64,000 nt of DNA, taken from contig JACTAT010000036.1 in the NCBI GenBank assembly GCA_014526335.1, positions 186,001-250,000 of the forward strand, given 5' to 3'. Origin of the DNA: Chrysaora quinquecirrha (taxonomy: Eukaryota; Cnidaria; Scyphozoa; Semaeostomeae; Pelagiidae). Shown in pieces: positions 34,893-59,600 of the stretch (position 1 is the stretch's first letter; each line of letters opens with the position of its first letter). The position numbers and the translations under genes were made by a program. The notes beneath the pieces are model-generated. The model was not told the origin of the DNA and did not search any database. It worked only from the letters and a program-made list of their open reading frames with translations.

Positions 34893-35091
34893 GCGCATGC
34901 GCTATGAAGAGTAATTGTCATGGCGAAAATAATTTTATACTTAAAAATTGCAGTTTATTTTTGTTTCCCGCTTCATTTATCACTATTTTATTATTTTAAA
35001 CTTTTTAAAATTTCAAAATTAAGTGAAAAATGAAATTTTTACGTCTTTGATCACTTAGGCAATTGTGGGAAAAACTTTGTCGCGCATGCGC
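34893..35091. promoter_or_regulatory. Pair of NRF1-type palindromes GCGCATGCGC
   Basis: Exact GCGCATGCGC at 34893-34902 and 35082-35091, about 190 bp apart in otherwise AT-rich DNA. NRF1 sites normally mark promoters within a hundred or so bases of the start site. No gene was recognised beside them. Confidence 0.45.
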
Positions 35092-36694
35092 TACTTTTTT
35101 GACTCTCAAATTTCAATGCTTTTGTTCGAAGGCAAAATTGACAATTAATACTTACCATGAGAGATACTTACAAGATAACATTGATGAATATCTTCAAATG
35201 TTTTCAGGAATTGGGCGTCAGTGCATCAGCCCTTTAAACTGCCTGAATTTCAAACCACCCCCTGGTCAATGTTTTCACTTGTTTTGTCATGTTCATACCC
35301 AAATCTACTTAATTTGAAGATTTGAGTGAGATATGAAGAGTATTTCATAATTTGGAAAACAAAGGGTTAACCAGAAAGTTTAGCAGAATTTCAGCCCTAG
35401 TTGCTTATTGACCAGTTGCTTATTAATAATAGTGTACGCTTTACCCAAGAGTACGTTATGACCGGTTTTAACCGTATTAAACTGTTATCATTTAAGTTAA
35501 ACTAAATGTTCTTAAATTACAAATAATCAGTCACATTCTTCATAGAGAAACGAGACCTTGTCTTATTAATTTTCGAGTTTTTTAACTTGCTCCTTGCACG
35601 TTTATCTGAGCTTCTACCTATCAATATTAGTGTATTAGTTTGTCCCATGTCTAATACCTAACAGTGCTGCCCAAATTGCATTGAGTCCCATTTGACTTTC
35701 TGCAGCCCATCTTAATTCTAGATAATTCTGTCCCTGCATGTGTAGTTTTTGCTTGACTTTTAACTCACCGGGTGTATAGCTATATATACGATAGAAATAC
35801 TTAAGATACATAGTTTAATAGAAGTATAGCGTAAATTGTAGTGGCAATAAATGCATTGTGTATATACAGTACAGTGATGGTCAAACATCAAGAAATCAGT
35901 AGATTTAGGGAACTGTAGCAACATAATTGTAGCGAAAGTGAAAGAGTGCAGAGACGGTAGATACATATATTTTCTTTTGAGCGCAATAGAGGATGGAAAG
36001 TATATTTACGTAATACTGGCATTAACTCGCTTTTGGTTAACAGATCTTTCCTAAAAGAACGGATTATGACACCAATTCTCTCGATTACGGAAGAATCGAA
36101 TGATATAAAAAAAGGCCGTGATGAACTCACTGATCGGATACAACGCTTTCTGGTGGTGTAAAGGGCGTGGCAAGAAACATTTACCCATAAAAATTCCTTA
36201 CAATAATTCTCTGCCTATCCTTAGATTTTGTAGAAAGTACTGGTTTGTCACTTTCACTCTATTTCTGTCTGGTACTTGTGGGTCATCCAATTCCGTCGTA
36301 AACTTCCCATGAATGTCTTGTCTCTGCCTTCCTAATAAGTGTGGTATTAGATGGTATTAGATGTACTTATGGTATTTAGGTGAGAAACCAAGTGTATACT
36401 GTTGTGACAAAGTGCCATCAGTCTTTCACACAACTCGAAGTAGTCGTAAAGACAGCAGTATTAGACAAAAATCAACATACATTATCATTATAATTTCGTT
36501 TTATAAATGAACAATTTTCTTAAAATACGAATCACTCATACTGAAAACCACACTGAGACAATTTACAAGTTTATGAGCAAATCAAAGTGCATTAAACTAT
36601 ATCTACGATTGCCAACACAGAAAAATCTCGTTCATTTTAAATTTCAGTTTCGTTAAAATATTACTTATTCCATTAATTACAAACATCAAAGTTA

Positions 36695-36700
36695 TTTATT
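36695..36700 (-). promoter_or_regulatory. Candidate poly(A) signal of ACO2
   Basis: TTTATT on plus (AATAAA on minus), 15 nt after the aconitase stop codon (36715-36717). Confidence 0.5.
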
Positions 36701-36714
36701 TCTTGGTTCATGAT

Positions 36715-49184
<12,470 letters not shown>

Positions 49185-49460
49185 TTTATTTGCTTGGTTT
49201 TTGGCTGATTTGGTGCTCAGATGAGCGACTTTAGAGCACAGAAGCGTGATCACCAGAGAGACGCCTTACAAGTTTTTGGACTTTGAGGCTGAGCCAGCAA
49301 ATCCTGGTCAGCGGTGAATGCAATCATTTGACGTCATTTTCCGTGCATAGCTCTTGGAAATCTCTTAGTGAAGGAGAGGCTGTTGTTCGGCGGGAAAAAG
49401 AAGAGAAAATGGCCATTCGTTTATCTGCGATCGAAGATTGTTGATTCGGAGATTCAATCT
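49185..49460. promoter_or_regulatory. ACO2: ACO2 upstream unique region
   Basis: About 275 bp of non-repeat DNA between the ACO2 start codon and the satellite array, with the CRE palindrome at 49329 and a purine-rich GGCGGGAAAAAGAAGAGAAA. No TATA box placed for the minus strand. Likely promoter by position. Confidence 0.4.
49329..49336. promoter_or_regulatory. CRE-type palindrome TGACGTCA upstream of ACO2
   Basis: TGACGTCA, the full CREB/ATF consensus, lies 145 bp upstream of the ACO2 start codon. It is outside the satellite array, in the small unique region that must hold the ACO2 promoter. Confidence 0.45.
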
Positions 49461-49469
49461 GCGCGGGAG

Positions 49470-51550
49470 GGTTGTTACAGACAGTGTGAGAAAAATAACT
49501 TTAACAAATTGACGAAAAAAGGTGTACTAAGTTACTGGATGGATTGTTTGGATATTTCTTTCATACTTTCTCTATCTTTTAGGACTTTTAGAGCAAGTTT
49601 ATTATTTTTACCCATTTTTCGAATATTACATTGTAAGAAATACCATTCGGTTGGCTATCTCGATTTCGCAACAATGAAGGGTGCCAGTGTGAGAAAAATA
49701 ACTTTCACAAAATGGTCCGAAAAGTCTCAAAAATATACTCATCAGATTGTCTGCATATTTCTTTTATACTTTCTCTACTTTTTAAGATTTTTTAGCGTCA
49801 TTTACTATTTTTCACAATTTTTCGAAAACTGCCTATCTAATGTGAACGAGTCGGCGCGTTGAGAATCAAAGCAAACGAGGGGTGCCAGTGTGAGATTAAT
49901 AACTTTCACAAAATGGTCCAAAAAGTCTCAAAAATACACTCAACATATTTTCTGCATATTTCTGTCATACTTTCTCTACTTTTTAAGACTATTTAGCGTC
50001 ATTTACTATTTTTCCCAATTTTTCGAAAACTGCCTATGTAATGTGAACGAGTCGGCGCGTTGAGAATCAAAGAAAACGAGGGGTGCCAGTGTGAGATTAA
50101 TAACTTTCACAAAATGGTCCGAAAAGTCTCAAAAATATACTCATCAGATTGTCTGCATATTTCTGTAATACTTTCTCTACCTTTTAAGATTTTTTAGCGT
50201 CATTTACTATTTTTCACAATTTTTCGAAAACTGCCTATGTAATGTGAACGAGTCGGCGCGTTGAGAATCAAAGAAAACAAGGGGTGCCAGTGTGAGATTA
50301 ATAACTTTCACAAAATGGTCCGAAAAGTCTCAAAAATATACTCATCAGCTTGTCTGCATATTTCTGTAATACTTTCTCGACTTTTTAAGATTTTTTAGCG
50401 TCATTTACTATTTTTCACAATTTTTCGAAAACTGCCTATGTAATGTGAACGAGTCGGCGCGTTGAGAATCAAAGCAAACGAGGGGTGCCAGTGTGAGATT
50501 AATAACTTTCACAAAATGGTCCAAGAAGTCTCAAAAATATACTCCACATATTTTCTGCATATTTCTTTCATACTTTCTCTACTTTTAAAGACTATTTAGC
50601 GTCATTTACTATTTTTCCCAATTTTTCGAAAACTGCCTATGTAATGTGAACGAGTCGGCGCGTTGAGAATCAAAGCAAACGAGGGGTGCCAGTGTGAGAT
50701 TAATAACTTTCACAAAATGGTCCGAAAAGTCTCAAAAATATACTCATCAGATTGTCTGCATATTTTTGTAATACTTTCTCTACTTTTTAAGATTTTTTAG
50801 CGTCATTTACTATTTTTCACAATTTTTCGAAAACTGCCTATCTAATGTGAACGAGTCGGCGCGTTGAGAATCAAAGCAAACGAGGGTGCCAGTGTGAGAT
50901 TAATAACTTTCACAAAATGGTCCAAAAGTCTCAAAATACACTCAACATATTTTCTGCATATTTTGTAATACTTTCTCTACTTTTTAAGATTTTTAGCGTC
51001 ATTTACTATTTTCACAATTTTTCGAAAACTGCCTATCTAATGTGAACGAGTCGGCGCGTTGAGAATCAAAGCAAACGAGGGTGCCAGTGTGAGATTAATA
51101 ACTTTCACAAAATGGCCCAAAAGTCTCAAAAATACACTCAACATATTTTCTGCATATTTTTGTCATACTTTCTCTACTTTTTAAGACTATTTAGCGTCAT
51201 TTACTATTTTTCCCAATTTTTCGAAAACTGCCTATGTAATGTGAACGAGTCGGCGCGTTGAGAATCAAAGAAAACAAGGGGTGCCAGAGTGAGATTAATA
51301 ACTTTCACAAAATGGTCCAAGAAGTCTCAAAAATATACTCCACATATTTCCTGCATATTTCTTTCATACTTTCTCTACTTTTAAAGACTTTTTAGCGTCA
51401 TTTACTGTTTTTCCCAATTTTTCGAAAACTGTCTATGTAATGTGAACGAGTCAGTGCGTCGAGAATCAATGCAAACGAGGGGTGCCAGTGTGAGAAAAAT
51501 AACTCTGACAAAATTGTTCAAAAAGTCTCAAAAATATACTCCACATATTT
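49470..51550 (+). repeat. Satellite array, left arm (about 10 direct ~200 bp units)
   Basis: Units begin GGGTGCCAGTGTGAGA and contain AATAACTTTCACAAAATGGTCC, AAAAGTCTCAAAAATA, CATACTTTCTCTACTTTTTAAG, CGAAAACTGCCTATGTAATG and GAACGAGTCGGCGCG. Unit starts recur near 49680, 49881, 50080, 50282, 50482, 50684, 50883, 51076, 51278 and 51480. The first unit (from 49470) is degenerate. Two subtypes alternate irregularly: CTCATCAGATTGTCTGC and CTCAACATATTTTCTGC/CTCCACATATTTTCTGC. Confidence 0.95.
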
Positions 51551-53166
51551 CCACACTGGCACCCTTCGTTTGCTTTGATTCTCGACGCACCGACTCGTTC
51601 ACATTACATAGGCAGTTTTCGAAAAATTGGGAAAAATAGTAAATAAAGCAAAAAAGTACTAAAAAGTCGAGAAAGTATAAAAGAAATATGCAGACAATCT
51701 GATGAGTATATTTTTGAGACTTTTTGGACCATTTTGTGAAAGTTATTTTTCTCACACTGACACCCTTCGTTTGTTTTGATTCTCGAAGGGCCGACATGTT
51801 CACATTACATAGGCAGTTTTCGAAAAATTGGGAAAAACAGTAAATGACGCTAAAAAGTCCTAAAAAGTCGAGAAAGTATAAAAGAAATATGCAGACAATC
51901 CGTGGAGTATATTTTTGAGACTTTTTGGACCATTTTGTGAAAGTTATTATTCTCACAATGGCACCCTTCGTTTGTTTTGATTCTCGAAGGGCCGACATGT
52001 TCACATTACATAGGCAGTTTTCGAAAAATTGGGAAAAATAGTAAATAAAGCAAAAAGGTCCTAAAAAGTCGAGAAAGTATAAAAGAAATATGCAGACAAT
52101 CTGATGAGTATATTTTTGAGACTTTTTGGACCATTTTGTGAAAGTTATTTTTCTCACACTGACACCCTTCGTTTGTTTTGATTCTCAAGGCGCCGACTCG
52201 TTCACATTACATAGGCAGTTTTCGAAAAATTGGGAAAAATAGTAAATAAAGCTAAAAAGTCTTAAAAAGTCGAGAAAGTATAAAAGAAATATGCAGACAA
52301 TCCGATGAGTATATTTTGAGACTTTTGGACCATTTTGTGAAAGTTATTTTCTCACACTGACACCCTTCGTTTGTTTTGATTCTCAAGGCGCCGACTCGTT
52401 CACATTACATAGGCAGTTTTCGAAAAATTGGGAAAAATAGTAAATAAAGCTAAAAAGTCTTAAAAAGTCGAGAAAGTATAAAAGAAATATGCAGACAATC
52501 CGATGAGTATATTTTGAGACTTTTGGACCATTTTGTGAAAGTTATTTTCTCACACTGGCACCCTTCGTTTGTTTTGATTCTCAAGGTGCCGACTCGTTCA
52601 CATTACATAGGCAGTTTTCGAAAAATTGGAAAAAAATAGTAAATAAAGCTAAAAAGTCTTAAAAAGTTGAGAAAGTATAAAAGAAATATGCAGACAATCC
52701 GTGGAGTATATTTTTGAGACTTTTTGGACCATTTTGTGAAAGTTATTTTTCTCACACTGGCACCCTTCGTTTGTTTTGATTCTCAAGGCGCCGACTCGTT
52801 CACATTACATAGGCAGTTTTCGAAAAATTGGGAAAAATAGTAAATAAAGCAAAAAAGTCCTAAAAAGTCGAGAAAGTATAAAAGAAATATGCAGACAATC
52901 TGATGAGTATATTTTGAGACTTTTGGACCATTTTGTGAAAGTTATTTTTCTCACACTGACACCTTCGTTTGTTTAGATTCTCAAGGCGCCGACTCGTTCA
53001 CATTACATAGGCAGTTTTCGAAAAATTGGGAAAAATAGTAAATAAAGCTAAAAAGTCTTAAAAAGTCGAGAAAGTATAAAAGAAATATGCAGACAATCCG
53101 ATGAGTATATTTTTGAGACTTTTTGGACCATTTTGTGAAAGTTATTATTCTCACAATGGCACCCTT
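51551..53166 (-). repeat. Satellite array, right arm (about 8 inverted units)
   Basis: The same ~200 bp unit in reverse complement: CACACTGxCACCCTTCGTTTG, CACATTACATAGGCAGTTTTCG, GAAATATGCAGACAATCxG. Unit joints near 51756, 51954, 52157, 52354, 52552, 52755, 52955 and 53152. The change of orientation is abrupt within CCACATATTTCCACACTGGC at about 51541-51560. Confidence 0.95.
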
Positions 53167-53432
53167 GGATCCTCCGGAGATTCCCGGAGATTCCCGGAGA
53201 TTCGCCATCCTTTGAGATGCACGAAAAGTGGAGTTTTAAAATGGGCTGAAATTTCGTAGTGGTAATGAAATGGAAAATTTTTAGCACAGAAAGTGATAGA
53301 TTAAATGTCTATTTTAACATTAATAAAAGTTGCACCTTTCTATCTTTTTCCATTTGCGAGAAATTTTTCGTAAAACTTTTGTATTTGAATCTTCGAATCT
53401 CCGAATCACCGAATCTCCGAATCTCCGAATTG
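53166..53432. repeat. Paired CGGAGATTC / GAATCTCCG minisatellites at the array's right edge
   Basis: 53172-53203 repeats CGGAGATTCC about four times. 53388-53430 repeats its reverse complement GAATCTCCG (with a CACCG variant) about five times. The motif also occurs as GATTCGGAGATTCAATCT at 49441-49458, at the left edge of the array. Confidence 0.7.
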
Positions 53433-53661
53433 GCTGAAGCAGATAAATCAGTAAAATGGCCGCTTCTTTGAAAGTTGTGGCAAGGATTTCTTCTCGAAAA
53501 ACAATCGAATCTGAAAGCCAAAAACACCCATGAAGCAGTAAAGACGATCAGGGTGTATTGGAAATACGTAAGCTCACCGTTTTCCAGAATAAGGGGGCTT
53601 TAGTTCTGTTGAAACACGCCTAAAAAGGACGTAAAAATCACCCTCCGGACGGAGGATCAAA

Positions 53662-56600
53662 ATGGAGATCGAAGAAGAATTTGACTTTCCTCTTCCTGGA
53701 GAGTATGATGAAATTTCAGAATTTGAAAGCAAATATGCTGATGAATTTGACCTTCTCAACGAAATGGAAGGTAAAATCTTTTACAATTACATTTCCTATC
53801 AGTTCAGTACGTTTCAAAATCTTCTCATCTCAAATTTTTTTAGCATAGGCTCTTCATCATTCAAAAACAAGTAGAAATCAATGTTTCGCACTTCGGGTCC
53901 TGTCCTGGATTTCAGGTTGAGCAAAACAGCCACGATTCGTTGGACAAAATATTGGGGGAAAAGGAAGTTTGGCAAATCGGAGTTTGTGCAACATCTAAGT
54001 CTGCAGAGTGTGGTGCATGCACACAACAATAGAACAATAGAAAAGAACAATAGAAGTGAAATTTTGCACGCACAAGATCTCGTCAAGAACTGCCACACCC
54101 TGCAGGCTGGAATGGGTGGTTTTGAAAGATTCCAAATGAGTGGGTTCTACCCTTGATGGGTTGGTTAATATCCTGAATGGGTGGATTTTCTTAAATGCGA
54201 TAGTTTTTTCCAGAGGCAATTTTCAACGTTACATAGAAATGGAAGAGTTTTCTCTAACTCTTTTATCTAATTACAAAATCATCATAACGACTATGATAAT
54301 TATATTCTATAATCTTTTCGAACAAAGGTAGCTAAATCTGGTGACTTGTTAACGGATATCGTTTGACTAACCATTCTGAACCTTATTTTATACAATGTCT
54401 GATCTGATTGGCCCATTAACTGACTGGCATTGACTGATAGAAGTTTTATTTTATTCTTAGAAAATGAAGATGAAATAAATTTCAAGAAGCCTTCACCAAG
54501 AATTGCCTCAAGAGCACGAAAACGTCTGCCACAAGATGGATCCATACCAAAGTCAAAGAAGAAACTTAATGATGAATTCCTTAGGACAGTTGGTCTGTTT
54601 ATCAAAAATCCCCATCCTGAAAGTTATTAAATTCCTTTATTTTATGTGTTTGAAAATATGGCTGTTCAGACTGGCAACAGCACAATCTGATTGGTTCTTC
54701 AACAGTCTGTAAAAGCCATATTGACCGGCTTGATATAACCAAGTGTTGTAGCCACGTAATTTTCTTATTGATCAAGCGAGAGGGATTGAGATGGGAAAAT
54801 GAAATACTGACAAATGATGATTCTTGAACAAACATTTTCCAACAAAGTTCGACTGCTCGGTCAGTGCAGAAAAATATCTGAACCTCAGCATCTTGTACGG
54901 ACCTCTCTATGTTCGTTCTGTTCATCATAGTACTCATCAGAGTTTCTGACGTTTCTACTCTGTGATCTCTGAGGAGTGACAGGTGAAAAGCTTCCAAGTT
55001 TTTCCAGAGATGTTTCCACTGTTTCTCACCTTTTCGAAATAAAAGACAAATTGACAAAAAGTATCTTTTGGGATTCTGCCATTATGAGTCATTTAGAAGC
55101 CTTATGTCACATGAATAAATATGAGGGTTGCTTTGAGTAGCTTCTTATTGATGTCAATGGTTCAACTTTCACCACCATACAGAATGAATTTAAGTAAATA
55201 TTCATAAATATGGGAAAATCTTGATAAAATACTGATAAATGGGAGTAATATTGTTTTTTTTTGCTTCTTAGATTGTGTTTCACCAGATCTTAAAAGACAG
55301 CGAATAGAGCCAGAGCAGATCGAGCCTGATGATGATTTTGAAATAGAAGATGATGTTGAAGAGGAAATTGGTAGAGAAGCTTCTTTTTCAATAATAGAAA
55401 AAGTAATAGAAAAACCAATAAAGAGAGATAAGAAATATGTGTACACAAGGCCACCTTATGGAACTGATTCGATAACAACTACTGACACAGAAGGAAGAAG
55501 AGTTTTTCTGAAAATGATGAAAGAAAGTGATGAGGTAATTGCCTTAAATCTTTCTGCTGTTACAGCTGGCTATCTTATCTATGCTTGGAGAACTCAAAAG
55601 GTTCTTGGAAGATTTTGCTACCAGGATATTGCAATCATAGACCTTTTCGACGATATGCCACCAAGACAGAAATTTTTCAGGACTTAAAGATATCTTCAAG
55701 ACTTCTATTCAACTTCCAGATATCAAATATTTGATGTTATAACCGTATAAAGCATATAACTTAGTCCATGTGCAAAATTTACTACCCTAGCGACTGTGCT
55801 CCTGATTTTATGAGCCTCCAAAGTTCCTGATTCCATAAGGGCATTTACCCTGAAAAGTGACTGGAAATGAAACTTTTCACACAGACTGGTCAAAGTCCTT
55901 ATAAAATCGCAATTTTTGAACATTCATACAATCAATAATACAAGTGCTATTACTATCACGGTAAAACTTTGCACCTAGACTAATGTTAGGCTGCTCACTA
56001 GGAACTAGGTATCGAAAACACTGTACCTCAATGATCTCCATTTTATCTTACGATTAGAAGATCTCATGATTAACTATTACCATTCAAGATCTTTTAAAAA
56101 ACTTTGCTTTGTTTTTTCTGCAGAATGGTGATAGTGGAAATCTGAAAGTGAAGAAGTTGGGTCTTCTTGCTGTTCCTTTTTCTGAAATCAAACAAGCTGT
56201 GGATGATAAAGTAAGAGCTATCATTTAGTTCAACATTTGTCATTAATGGCGAACACTAGGATAGATTTTCCATAACTGGCCTATCAGTATAGATGGGATT
56301 CGAACTTTGCTGCATGACCATAACATCAACAACGTTTCCACTGAGTTATAGAGCTGAATTAAATCTCCAAGTCATACAGCCCCCCAAGGCTGTTTTCCAG
56401 TTTGGCTTTATGTATTGGCTATTTTGAGCCTTCTTCAGCATCATATATATTGACATATATCTGGCATGAATGGCAAACATTAGAATAGAATTTTCCACAG
56501 GTCGCATATCGCAATAGATGGTATTCGAACCTGGACTGCATGATCAGAAAGGCAACAACGTTTCGACTGAGCTATAGAGCTCAATAAAATCGCCAAGTAA

Positions 56601-59600
56601 CTCTCTATGTCATGCTCCCCTTTGTTTTACTTTTTTTTCGGCTATGTTGAGACTTCTTTAGCATCATACATTTTTTGTATATAGTTGTCATGAATGGAGT
56701 TTTTCTTAATAAATGAAAATACGAATGGTTAATTTTTGATTTGATATTCTTTACAAATTGCTATGATATACGTAAAATAATACGATATTATTGTTATTAC
56801 CTATCGTTTTAGCGTCATAAAGCTATCATGAAGAAGGCTGATATAATGAATGACTTGTTAAAAGAGTAAGCCATCTAATTCATTTCCATTTTATATTTGC
56901 TTGATTATTCTTCTTCTACGACTAGCCCCATTGGAGGAGTAGGCACAATTAAAGTCAAAACAATCTTGTTTTTAATATAAAATAATCTAAATCCACTTAC
57001 GTTTCTCTTTATGAAGTCCACTTGCTTGTATCATTCGATTTGTAGTTCACGTACCTCTTTACGTAAGTTCACGTAAGTCATTCTATATTAAACAAGGCCT
57101 TTTAAAGGAGTATCAAAAATCTTGTTTTCCCATTCATTATTGTGAATCATCGACATTCCTCCAGATCATTCTCTGATGTTGCCCATGCAGGCCAGGCTCT
57201 TCTTCTTTTTCCTCTCTTATTCTCCTTATTATCTCAACCTCAATTGACGCCATAACTATACTTTCTGGTCTTCGTTTCCAATGCGTATACTTTGCCATCG
57301 TTCTTCTTTTTATCTGAATGGTAATATCACCTTCATCCTTGACTTCAGTTCTCTCTCGGACTCATATTTGCTTTTCTCTCTCACCAACTTATCCTCAGAA
57401 CTGTTTGATTGCTTGATTCAATGATGCATATTTCGATACTGCGTTGTGAAAATCAACATTCCTTATACGCAGTCACTCTCTTCAAGAAATACCTCTATAA
57501 AGTAGACTTCAAGTCTTAAATGGCTCTCTACTTTTCAGATTGAACGACGATACAGAGGACTTCATAGAACAGCAACCATCAACTAATGAACCGGAAGAAG
57601 CACTTTGGGTGGAAAAATACACACCAAAACGATTTACAGAACTTTTAAGCGATGATGTAAGTTAAGTCAAATTCGTTCGTTTTACATTTTTTTCAACTTC
57701 TGTTGCACTTGCAGTCCAAAATCTCTTCAATACTTTTATCTCACCCATGTGACTCCTGTCATCTAGTCACATGTTCCAAATATGATGTAGCACTGTGTTC
57801 TAATCAAGCTTGCTCATGGTGTCAAGAGGTCAAGAGCTTAGCAGGATTGGGGTTCAAAGCCAAGTTACAGTAGCATCATAGCCAGGGTGGAGGTCTTGTT
57901 AGTTAGGGCCTGTTTACATGGAGGCGGGCCAGCCCAGTTAGGCGTGCTGGCTTGGCCAAGCGAGATTTCACAGAACAATAAATTCTTTTGTTTGTGAATC
58001 TTGCGTTTACATGAACATTCACCCAGCCCGTTGAGGCGAGATCCGTGATCAAAGGACGTGGATCTCACCTGGCCGAGATCTGCGGGAGCAAAAGAATCTT
58101 TTGTTTGTTCACTTTGCGTTTATATGGAGAGCGGGCCAGCCCGGTCAGGCGAGGTGAAATCCTGACAGGAAAGAATGGAAAAGTGTTAATAATCAAGGCT
58201 AGCTCGGCTAACGGGGCTGGAATATTTATCTATGTAAACGCTCTGATAAAGGATCTCGCCCAACCGAGCTAGCTCGGCTGACCGGGCTGACCAGCCTGCA
58301 TGTAAACAGGCCCTTAATCTTCTTTGGAGATCGTAACAACTGGCGCTAGAATACACCATTTCACTGATCTTCCCCTTTCTCTATATCTCTTTGTATATCC
58401 CATCCCTTCCTAATCCCTCATATATTTTACGTATAATCTTATCATTCATGTAAAATTCCAGGAATAAACAGGGTTCTGTTAAAATGGATAAAACTCTGGG
58501 ATAATTTTGTGTTTGGCAAAACGAAAACCAAAGTGAAGAAGATGAATAAAAGCAACCAAGTGGTTCATGAGCAGAACAAATTCGGGAAGCGAAAATTCAC
58601 GAGAGATTATGAGGACGAGTTGGTAAGAGAATCCAATTTATTGTTTTGTTCCTTTGGCACTTGATGTTATACCAGGCAATCTTGATTCAGTTCAAATATT
58701 AAATAACTTGTTAACTTCGAGTTCTAGCCATTAAATCTACAATGTTGTTGCTCTTTGGTGCTTATATTGCAGAATTTGCTATGTTACTTATTAGCTTTGT
58801 TATGCAGCTTGCTTTACCTGAAATGTAGGGATGCAGCCTCTGTAGGGGAAAAGTATCAATTTAACTTGACATCGACATATTACATTTAGCTCACAGCACA
58901 GGCTCAAAAGTAACAGCTTCGACAAGTGGAGCTATTGAACCATGAGTTTGGTCTTTGCAAACAAGACAGATCATGACCTATGATTGTTTTCTCTAGGAAA
59001 TATTAAGTTTATCCCAAAAAAGTTGTTAAAAATGTTTTAAAGTGTCAAAAGAAGGTTATCTTCGGGCCATAGTTTCTTAATTAAACACCTTTGGGAAATG
59101 TGTCCCTTATGTTGACAGAGCAAGGTCTACGAGCTTTGGTTTTTTTCCGCAACATTAGGGGAAAATATGTCTCTGAATTTAAAGGATTAAACAAAGCGTG
59201 AATAAGTGCATCTTGATGCTACTTCATATTCAAGATATAAAACAAGAATATCAAGAGATTTATTTATGTCTCCAGCAGGATTTATTTATGTCTCCAGCAT
59301 GTTAAAAAGTTTATGTATTAATTTATTGCTATCAAGACAGTTCTGTTTCTATTTCATAGAATGTCATTATATCTTCTGAAATTCTTTTTCAGGATTCCGA
59401 TGTTTCTGAAAGGCCTACGTATAAGGTAAGGAAGAAATATGATTTCTTAATTTGTTATTGTTTATGTTTATTACTCTTCATTCTTAATTTTTATTTTACA
59501 TCTTTATAATTTTTTAGATTGCACTTTTGGCTGGTAATCCGGGACTGGGAAAGACAACTTTGGCGCATGTCGTTGCAAAGCATGCTGGTTATAATCCTGT

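Larger units (their letters stand above)
31558..36714. other. 5.2 kb intergenic region without a recognised gene
   Basis: Between the CASKIN stop and the ACO2 stop. Contents seen: a stretch dense in GGTAC/GGTATACC words (32090-32345), an S2 element (33090-33240), a GC-rich patch (34660-34800), two perfect NRF1-type palindromes (34893-34902 and 35082-35091), and a 149-codon minus-strand frame at 34205-34654. No frame resembles a known domain. A lineage-specific or noncoding transcript is possible but unsupported. Confidence 0.5.

Noticed and set aside
49368..49862. 164-codon frame as a gene between ACO2 and CHTF18
   Set aside because: Most of it is satellite unit sequence; start region lies in the presumed ACO2 promoter.
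53574..55057. Minus-strand frames opposite the first CHTF18 exons
   Set aside because: Antisense shadows; plus-strand exons have consistent phases and family similarity.
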